The notes under the pieces were generated by a model. It had not been told where the DNA came from, searched no databases, and saw only the letters and a program-made list of their open reading frames with translations. Below, one piece after another: positions 57,020-64,000 of a stretch of DNA of 64,000 bases (positions are counted from its first letter, which is position 1; each line of letters starts with the position of its first letter). A program made the position numbers and the translations under genes. The DNA lies in NCBI GenBank assembly GCA_036768485.1, contig JAVLUZ010000145.1, positions 15,586,304-15,650,303 on the forward strand, read 5' to 3'. Origin of the DNA: Mermis nigrescens (Eukaryota > Nematoda > Enoplea > Mermithida > Mermithidae).

Positions 57020-57706
57020 AAGTTAAATTAATGCTTTAAAGTCGTAGACACACACCGGGCCTTCGGACTGCCGATCCAGCGAAACTCGTTCCAAGAAACA
57101 AGCGTAAAAGCAACAAATTTCTTCGAAAAGTGTAACAGGATTGAAGGAAATAAGTACAAAAAAGGTCATTCGACATTGAGCGCTAGAAAAATCAAGCGAC
57201 CATTTAATCCGCTAAAAACGCATAATATTCTTAGGCATAGTTGAAGACTAGAAATTCTACACTGGACTTCAGCAGACATTCTGGTATGCTTCAACCTCCC
57301 ACACTCCTGGTATAAATCGTACGTGTTCTGGGAGTGTGTTACACCCCATACTTCCTGCAGAATGGTTGCGTTGCGACCCCTCAATATTGTGAATTTACCT
57401 ATAAGTGCGCTCGCTTTTAGTTATGGCTTAAAATTTTAAAATATTTGCCGCTTCTTTTAATTCATTTTTCAATAATATTTTGCTCAATTTGCTTGAATTT
57501 AATAATTTTATATTATTATTGTTTTTTACATACCCAGTTTTTATTTTAATTTTCTGTGTCAGAGACGCCGATGTCTCCAACGCGTATCCATCGTGTTTGA
57601 GCCCGAAATAGTTACTAGAAATTGTTTAGATTCACCCTCTCCCCAGAATTTCCAAGCTGTGCGTATCCAAACAACCCCGACCTCTAATACCGAAACTACA
57701 CTCCAT
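57011..57706. other. Intron 4 of gene B
   Basis: No gene recognised. A minus-strand open stretch at 57166-57384 has no supporting features. Confidence 0.4.
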
Positions 57707-57860
57707 GCATGAGCGGCAACCAAATTTGGTGGTCCGATGGGGTAGAATTGCCAAAAATAGCGCCAAAAATTTAATTCTGAGGCCAATCAATTTGACAGGG
57801 TCAGATGAATTGGGAGCGGGTGCGCCGGATTCTAGGGGACCTCCGACGCCCTTGTGTGCT
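57707..57860 (+). mobile_element. MITE-A copy just after exon 4 of gene B
   Basis: GAGCGGCAACCAAATTTGG at one end and CTCCGACGCCCTTGTGTG at the other match the family. It ends about 10 nt from the exon 4 donor, so intron 4 begins almost directly with transposon sequence. Confidence 0.6.
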
Positions 57861-57870
57861 GCTCTCGTAC

Positions 57871-58251
57871 CGGGTCCGTTTCGTATGCCAGTCAATTGAT
57901 TATGAAAAGCGCCCGATTGCTGCCTGAACAGTCGCATCACGCCGCCGAACGCCGGAAATAAAATGGTCGTTTTATAGGCGCAAAGCCCTTGGGCGAAGCT
58001 GCATTCGACGGCGCGACAAACGCGCGCCGCTTCGTTCGGCGTCGCCGTCGCCGTCGCCGCCGCATTGCCGCCGGTGACGCGAACGTTGGCGTCGGCGTTC
58101 GGTCGATAAAATCTGAGCAACGACGTCGGCGGCGTTCGACGCGGCGACGCGATTATCGGCATTCGCGTCGGTATCAACGGCCTGACGGTGCGGATCGGCA
58201 ACGACGGCGCGGGCGGCGTAGTCGAAATTTCCGTTGAGGCACTCTTGCCGT
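57871..58251 (-). CDS. Gene B exon 4: Thr/Pro-rich linker and start of second MAM-like domain
   Basis: Acceptor ATCCTCGTTTTAG and donor CCCG|GTACGA, 381 nt, phase 1 to 1. The first part is a linker rich in Thr, Pro and Ser (STTPPAPSLPIRTVRPLIP) and an Ala/Thr-rich run, a likely O-glycosylated spacer. The second part, RVCRAVECSFAQGLCAYKT and then GVMRLFRQQSGAFHNQLTGI, has the C-x-F-x-x-GLC start and TG-x-x-NGP end of a MAM opening. The exon is far more GC-rich than its surroundings. The open frame continues past the donor into a MITE, but that extension is not expected to be translated. Confidence 0.8.
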
Positions 58252-59460
58252 CTAAAACGAGGATGAACTTTTTCGGGGATGAATGTTGAGTTGAGGAAAT
58301 ATTCTGAGAAAATTTTAGTAGTTTTATTAACAAAGAAAACGTTGAGCAAGGAGAAAAATCGTTGCTAAAGAAACAGATAGGCACTCATTTGTGAAAGAAA
58401 GAGGGTGAGAAAAAAGGAAAATAAATGAAGAAAATTAGTCAAGGCTAGCGACAATATTTTAGAATAAAGTAAGTCGTTGCGTCGAAAGAGGGTCAGACAG
58501 AATATTTGGTCCACCGATCGTTGATTTCTTTCAAAAATGATTGAAATTAACGAAAATCCGTGATTTGAATAAAAATTTTGTTGACACTGTGTATCATTCT
58601 CAATCGTAAAATGGGACATTCTGTGCACGTATTGTTCAGTAGCGGATTTAGAATTTTCTGGCAGGGGGGCGGAACACGACAAGAGGCGCCCCCGTCTCCG
58701 CTCTTAATCCACGCTTGGTATTGTTCAAACCTTCGAATACCAGCACACGGGAGACATAATCAAGATACACAGCATATTAGTTGGGAGTTGTCCGAGCGAA
58801 AGAGGCAAGTTTAAGCGAGCTGAAGAAAGCCAAAAGACGTAAAATCTCTAGCAAGTAAGCAAAAAAGCATAGAGAACAGTGTTCAAAGTAGATAAGTTTC
58901 TTTAAAAGCACTGTGAAACGCATTGCTTTTCATGGCAAACTGCTGTCTAAAATTTTACTCAAATTCGATTTGCATCTAAAATCTAGGAGTTTAGCTCTTT
59001 TCAACTAAAGTAAATAAAATTAGAATCTAAAATTCTGAAATCTAAACTCTGAGATTTGAAGTCTGAAATTTAAATTCTAAATCTCAAATTGGTCTACTTG
59101 TCACACTGTAGCTACATAGGTACATCGGCACACCAAATATATTCTGAAAACAGTGCCTGAATGATACGTTCACAATTACGCATGAACAGTTTTCGAGCAA
59201 ATGCTAAAAATCGTCATCTAAATCGCGAAATTTCACATTCAAGTAATGCATATGAACGTTTGGAAAATTCTGCGAGGCTATTACACCAAATTAATCTATG
59301 TACAACGCCTAAAGTCGTAGAACCAAACCATACGATTTAGAGTAGAAAATTTGCGTAAATTCACGAGAAAATCAGAAGCGAAATGAAAAGACGAGAAAAA
59401 TGTAACGTAGAACGAGACTAAGAAAATCCTGAGGTAAATGAGATTGAAGCTTAAATTTAC
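58252..59460. other. Intron 3 of gene B
   Basis: Contains an 81-bp hAT MITE at 58637-58717. A run of ATCTAAAATCTGAAATT-like words near 58970-59090 is low-complexity. No gene recognised. Confidence 0.55.
58637..58717. mobile_element. Very short hAT-type MITE, 81 bp
   Basis: Ends CAGTAGCGGATTTAG and, reversed, CAAGCGTGGATTAAG, with a perfect 8-bp duplication gtattgtt at 58629-58636 and 58718-58725. Confidence 0.9.
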
Positions 59461-59545
59461 CGCATAATTTGTATGTGACGTACATGTCGTCCAGTATAAC
59501 CACCGATCCTTTATCGTTAATGAAGTTGCTCGCTTTTATAATGAT
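59461..59545 (-). CDS. Gene B exon 3: end of first MAM-like domain
   Basis: An 85-nt exon between acceptor TTTGACCCTTTTTAG and donor TGCG|GTAAAT. It encodes IIIKASNFINDKGSVVILDD followed by MYVTYKLC. VVILDD-x-Y-V and the following cysteine are the closing strand and last Cys typical of MAM domains. Phase 0 at the start matches exon 2, and phase 1 at the end gives Asp with exon 4. Confidence 0.8.
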
Positions 59546-59628
59546 CTAAAAAGGGTCAAAATCAGTATTCAAAGTCGTAGATCTGCCAAAAAAACAATCG
59601 AATACTAAAAATAAACACAAAAGATAAG

Positions 59629-59789
59629 CAGGCACGTAGCTGGCCCTCCTATTTTGGGGGACCAACACCAATTTTGGGGGGTCTAAGACAAAAATAACAC
59701 AAAATAAAGTGTAAAAAGTCCTATTTTTCCGGTTTTTTTTAATTTAGGGGGTCCGGACCCCAGTCCCCCCCCCCACAGCTACGTGCCTG
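59629..59789. mobile_element. hAT-type MITE, 161 bp, in intron 2 of gene B
   Basis: Ends CAGGCACGTAGCTGGCCCTC and, reversed, CAGGCACGTAGCTGTGGGGG; flanks aagataag and aagagtag agree at 6 of 8. No coding capacity. Confidence 0.85.
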
Positions 59790-60900
59790 AAGAGTAGGGC
59801 CTATGATGACCTTAGGGCCTCCAACCCGGATATTATTTCACGTGATTTTTAACATTAGCAGCTGGAATTTTCCTGAGACTAGCTCGAAAATGAAAAAAGA
59901 AATGTCAAAACGTTTGTAAACCAGCTTTTTTATTCTAGAAAAAGAGAAGAGACGCATTATGGCGTAAAATTAAGGCTGTCCCTGATTTTCAAGAAAAATA
60001 TTGACAATATAGACTGATAAATAGTGAAGTCAAATTGAAAAAATAATCCTGAAAGTTTCTTTTATAATTTCATGCTATTAGATTTCGATCGGGCGAAACA
60101 CTAGCTCGCGTGGGCCAGAAAGTCTGCGTTTCTAGACCGTACCTGGAAGGCAACCAAATTCTGCGGTCTGATGAAGCATTATCGTTAAAAATTCAATTCT
60201 GAGAGTTTTCCGGATTCTGAGGGGCTTTCTTAAAATTTTCGGAGCCTGATCCCATCCCAACCCTTTACTCCCATGCGTTGTCTGGGCCAGACATGCATTT
60301 AAGGGAAGAATTTTGGGACGCCTAGACCCCAGAATGGAAAGATATGAAATTTTCTGGGGGAAAATGAGGCAAGATAAAGCCATAAATGTTTGAAAATCAG
60401 AAAATTTTTTAATGCTTCACATTGACAAGAAACTATGAAACGCTAGTCTTAACGCCACTTTAGTAATTTTAATAGTTTCTGAGGTCATTTTAGCCCAAAA
60501 ACCTCATTTACCGACCAACTCAGAACGGCTGACCCCCTTTCGATCGAACCTGCTCTTTATCTACGGTGTGAAAGTGGACCACTGAATATAAAAGGCTCCC
60601 GCAGGATTGAACTTTTCACTTTTTTCGCTCTTACGATTAACCTTTCCGCACTTTTCCTGATCCTTATAAATTTTTAACCCCAAAATTCGAAATTTAGACG
60701 CGGCCCATGCGAACATTTTCTGTTGAATAACTAATTCTAAACAACTCCCTGACATGTTTGTGAATTAAATTTTGGCATGTCAACTTATTGGTGCAACAAT
60801 TGGCGACGTAATTTACATAATACATATTTCGAAATAAAGACATGAAATGATTTCAAACTTCCAGCTTCGATGATAATTTTCTTGTTTTTAAAGTGCATAC
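59790..60900. other. Intron 2 of gene B with a MITE-A fragment
   Basis: At 60143-60296 the sequence has AAGGCAACCAAATTCTGCGG and ACTCCCATGCGTTGTCTGG, matching MITE-A ends. Nothing else recognised. Confidence 0.5.
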
Positions 60901-61069
60901 CGCAGGATAATCGTCTTCGATATTAAGGACGACATGACTAGGACCCGGCTGTCGACTGGCCGGAACTTTTTGGCAACCTATAGGCCCACTTTCGTCGAAA
61001 AACGTCCGCCTATAGCAAACTTCCAAAATGACGCCGTCGCTCATCCAGTAACGAAAATTAACCATTAGT
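60901..61069 (-). CDS. Gene B exon 2: middle of first MAM-like domain
   Basis: Acceptor TTTATTTTAAAATAAG and donor CTGCG|GTATGC, 169 nt. The product, after a completed Glu codon, reads LMVNFRYWMSDGVILEVCYR, then RTFFDESGPIGCQKVPASRQ and PGPSHVVLNIEDDYPA. The F-x-YWMS-x-G-x-x-LEVC pattern is the central strand pair of a MAM domain. Phase 2 start and phase 0 end match exons 1 and 3 exactly. The acceptor is poor in C and preceded by ATTTT repeats. Confidence 0.8.
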
Positions 61070-62320
61070 CTTATTTTAAAATAAAATAAAATAAATAAAA
61101 GGACAAAAATAAATTATATAAAACTGTGAAGAACTTCAAAATAAAATAAAATAAAATAAAATAATACGGAGGTTGAAATGGATACCTATAGTCCGTTTTT
61201 TTAATCTAGTGCATGGATCCGCTCGCAAAACTAATATGCTCATTACTGTAACGCTCCATTTTTCCCTGGCTCGACGGAGCCGGTAGCAAATTTTTTCATA
61301 GATATGCGGTGTCGAGCGATAAATGATTCGAGTGTACAGTAATAAGAAAAAATGGTTTGCCGAACGAATTCATGCACTAGGTTAAACAAATAAACTGTAC
61401 AAAATGAAATAAGTGAGACGATGAACTTTTTCTGGATACTTATTCAAAGAAATAAATATTTATTCACACGCAATTTGTTGATCTCTTCTTTCGGTATTTA
61501 CCTTTTTCGATTATATTCGAGGTTATTCTAAAAATTTTAACCGAAAATTCCTTAAATTTTGAACTGTCTTTGGAACATTTCTTTTTATGTACAAAGTAGC
61601 AAAATACCCAGAATCAAACATTTTAAACTAACACGACAGTAATAATCTAAATCTCAGAAATGACTAAAGATTTTATTTCAAAATAATTCAAATGATTAGA
61701 AATCAAGGAAATGATACAGATATGTTTGTTCGCAGATTGAACATCAAGCTCAAATATTTTATCGTGTTTATTTCCATTTCATATTTTTCCGAGAAAGGAC
61801 TAATTTTTTCTAAATTTAAAAATATAAATGCTAGTCTAAAAATTTCTAACCATTTTCATTATTTCCATTAATTCTAGAGCATAATAATATAAAAAATGTC
61901 GAAAACATGAACTGTCGAACAAATTGAACAAAAAATAAGTATTGTTGAAAAAGAAATTTACTTTAGATAGCTAACACTTTTGAAGAGTAAAATTGCGAGA
62001 AAAAACTTTGATTGCGTAGTCATTAAGAAAAAGCTTTTCAAACTATTATTACCGGAAATTCACAACAACTGGTCCATCCAAACAGGAAATAGAGCACGAT
62101 TCAAAATAAGCCGCATCTTCCGACCTACGTCGTTTGCCCGAATAAGCAACTAACGAATCTTGATCTAAACATTCGAGGTATTTTGAAAAATTCAATAAGA
62201 ATAATGCCAATGTTTTAGCGAAAAGTTAAATAAATAGGTCAAACACTTACATTAGGGAAAAAAGCATTCGCATTTTATTTTTTATTTTAGATTTTCGAAA
62301 ATTTCTTCATTTTATTTTAC
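61070..62320. other. Intron 1 of the visible part of gene B
   Basis: Short (AAAAT)n tracts at about 61075-61097 and 61140-61163. A palindromic MITE-like segment at about 61188-61395 has AGTGCATGGATCCGCTCGC at the left and GAACGAATTCATGCACT at the right. No gene recognised. Confidence 0.5.
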
Positions 62321-62534
62321 TCTGCTAGCATTGCACCTGGCCCATCCTGAGTACCAAAAAAGCTCTGCAGCCTTTTAGTGTCAATTAGCCCCTCGATACG
62401 ACGCCACGCTATTTGTTCGGCCCCGATTTTAGTCACATAATCGCTATTGGCATTTATCCAACAAGAAGAGGTATAAAATCCAGTGTTCATTTCGCCCGAC
62501 GCCTGCACAGGGCCTCCGTTTTGAAATAAAAACT
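62321..62534 (-). CDS. Gene B exon 1 of those visible: start of first MAM-like domain
   Basis: Acceptor TATCGATTTTCGCAG and donor GCAGA|GTAAAA, 214 nt, phase 1 to phase 2. The product reads FLFQNGGPVQASGEMNTGFY, then TSSCWINANSDYVTKIGAEQ, IAWRRIEGLIDTKRLQSFFG and TQDGPGAMLA. The C-W-x-N start, the W-R-R in the middle and GPGA resemble the opening of a MAM domain. An in-frame TAA directly follows the donor, so reading through would end the protein; the phase match with exon 2 argues for splicing. Upstream exons, including any signal peptide, lie beyond the window or were not found. Confidence 0.75.
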
Positions 62535-62894
62535 CTGCGAAAATCGATATAACTAGAAATCGATGAATAGAATTTAGTAATATTTAAATTTTAGTATAAA
62601 AAGCTTTAAAACACAATTAATCTCAGAACAAGTTTTACAAACGAATAAAAGATCAGTCAGTCGTATTTGTTACAAATTGCTTAAATTTTTAATTAAAATT
62701 TATCTCAAAGAAATAAATATTACGATTTATAATTTGAATATTTGAAATCGGTTCCATCATGAAAAGGCTGGAAAAAAGATGAACGAACGTAAGGTATTCT
62801 TATGAACGATGTCAAAAAAGGTATAATCGGTATAAAAAACATTTTTACTTGAAAATGAAACCAAATTACATGATGGCCTATAAAAAGATTACAA
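62535..62894. other. Upstream intron of gene B
   Basis: AT-rich, no feature recognised before the next repeat copy. Confidence 0.4.
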
Positions 62895-64000
62895 CTAGCA
62901 AAGAAAAATGCTCCGATGGAACAAAAATGACGAATATACTTGAAATTACGCATCATTAAGGGCATAAATGGAGAGGGACCAGTGAAAAATTACCTTTAAA
63001 TTCCTGTGAAAGTTGTAAGAATCTACTAGAAATTAAACTTCCGCCGAAAAAAAGCGAAAAATCGAAGTATATTCTGCGGCCCGCGGAAGGGAGTTGCACT
63101 TCCGACTTAAACATAAATGAGATGAATAGCTTATTCCTTGAAAAGAAGCGATCACTAATCATAAATGACATAATGTGCATTCTTAACGCTGTCATGGCAC
63201 GCACTGCTATGGGGTAGCAATTAAAAAGATGGTGTGCTTGTCATTATTCATCTAAAAAGCCATTGACGATCAACTAAATACTGGTTGTATATTGAAAGAG
63301 AAATTTGATATTGATAAGAAACTACATCGGTTATTAAAATACATCAAAGCTTCCTCATAATCTCTTTTTCTGAGCTAGCGGACGATGTTTTGTGAAGGCA
63401 CGCTTTTTTAAAAGCCGCAGAATATACTCCTATTTTTTGCGTTTCTTAGCGGAAGTCTAATTTTCAGTAGATTCACGAAACTTCCACAGGCATACATAGG
63501 TAACTTTTCCATAGTCTCCTCCTTTTATGTCCTTACTGATGCGTAATTCCAAGTATATTCGTCCTTTTTGTTCCATCGGAGCATTTTTCTTTGCCAGTAC
63601 CCTTCTTTTAATTAGCATGATTTGAGTAAATCAGTCAGTAAACACATACGGTAACATGCCACAATAATGGCAGCAGTCCAAGAATGCGGGAAACAATATT
63701 GTTCTGAACATCAGCATCATCTTTTTTAAACAAGACAACCTCACCGTATTATAACAGAGCAAATGTTTTCAGCGTATACCTCACGCAATTACTGGGTGTA
63801 AAGTACGCTTACACTCAGATTCGTAATCCTAATAATACATGGAACATTTTTAAAAAAGTTAAGCTTTTGCAACGCTCCGAAGCTAAAGATAATTTTCAGC
63901 GTAAACTTTACACAACTACTTAGGTAAAGAAAATATACAGTAAGATTCGTAATCTTACGATACGGATCATATTTTAGAAAAATTCACGTTTGGCAACGCT
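62895..64000 (-). repeat. GTGTAAAG-array repeat family, copy IV (runs off the window)
   Basis: In minus orientation: the cassette has left inverted repeat 62895-63081, core 63082-63412 and right inverted repeat 63413-63597. Beyond 63600 comes the conserved junction (TTAATTAGCATGATTTGAGT, then AGTCAGTAAACACAT) and from about 63740 the array with GTGTAAAGTACGCTTACACT and GATTCGTAATCC motifs. The core shares TTGATAAGAAAC and GCTTCCTCATAATCTCTT with copy I. Confidence 0.75.

Noticed and set aside
57989..58237. Arg-rich plus-strand ORF (RRRRRRR)
   Set aside because: It is the antisense shadow of GC-rich exon 4 of gene B.
57632..58384. A single 250-codon minus-strand ORF
   Set aside because: Only 58251-57871 has splice borders and MAM-like content; the rest is intron plus MITE-A.

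Overview
The window looks like nuclear DNA of an invertebrate animal. It is AT-rich, its genes are cut into short exons by long introns with GT-AG borders, it carries animal-type LINE retrotransposons, and most of the remaining sequence is DNA transposons, MITEs and tandem repeats. I see no bacterial operon, rRNA, tRNA or CRISPR array. I cannot name the phylum with confidence.

Host genes. Two genes on the minus strand could be assembled from exons whose splice sites and phases agree. Gene A starts at 31081 with a signal-peptide exon behind a TATA box and runs down through exons near 27.4, 24.5, 20.8 and 16.0 kb; its family is not recognised. Gene B enters from beyond the right edge. It has six consecutive exons (62534 down to 53715) ending in a stop codon and a poly(A) signal, and encodes two MAM-like extracellular domains joined by a Thr/Pro-rich linker. 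A lone, well-bordered plus-strand exon (29600-29779) lies inside intron 1 of gene A.

Retroelements. A decayed RTE-like LINE occupies 1-2478 (+). A Tx1/L1-like LINE occupies about 8.7-14.3 kb (-). Its ORF1 carries a CCHC zinc knuckle followed by a NADAR-family domain, which is interrupted by a MITE. A 5'-truncated Jockey/CR1-type LINE lies at 55.3-57.0 kb (-).

DNA elements. A 10.57-kb foldback element (38302-48870) has terminal inverted repeats of about 4.5 kb, an apparent 8-bp target duplication, a three-finger zinc-finger ORF intact in only one arm, 21-bp minisatellites, long (TA)n tracts and repeated sites matching the p53 response-element consensus. A second repeat family occurs four times (about 5.0-7.7, 17.3-20.6, 33.7-37.5 and 62.9-64.0 kb). 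It combines a palindromic 5' hairpin, an array of GTGTAAAG/TTTACAC-bearing units and a terminal cassette between inverted repeats of about 170 bp; the core of that cassette is flipped between two copies. Smaller elements include four hAT-type elements with 8-bp target duplications, a 909-bp foldback element with a 9-bp duplication, and two abundant MITE families.

The best candidates for something unreported are the NADAR-bearing LINE ORF1, the giant foldback with p53-like sites, and the repeat family with the flipped cassette. All reading was by eye, so boundaries marked approximate may be off by tens of bases.
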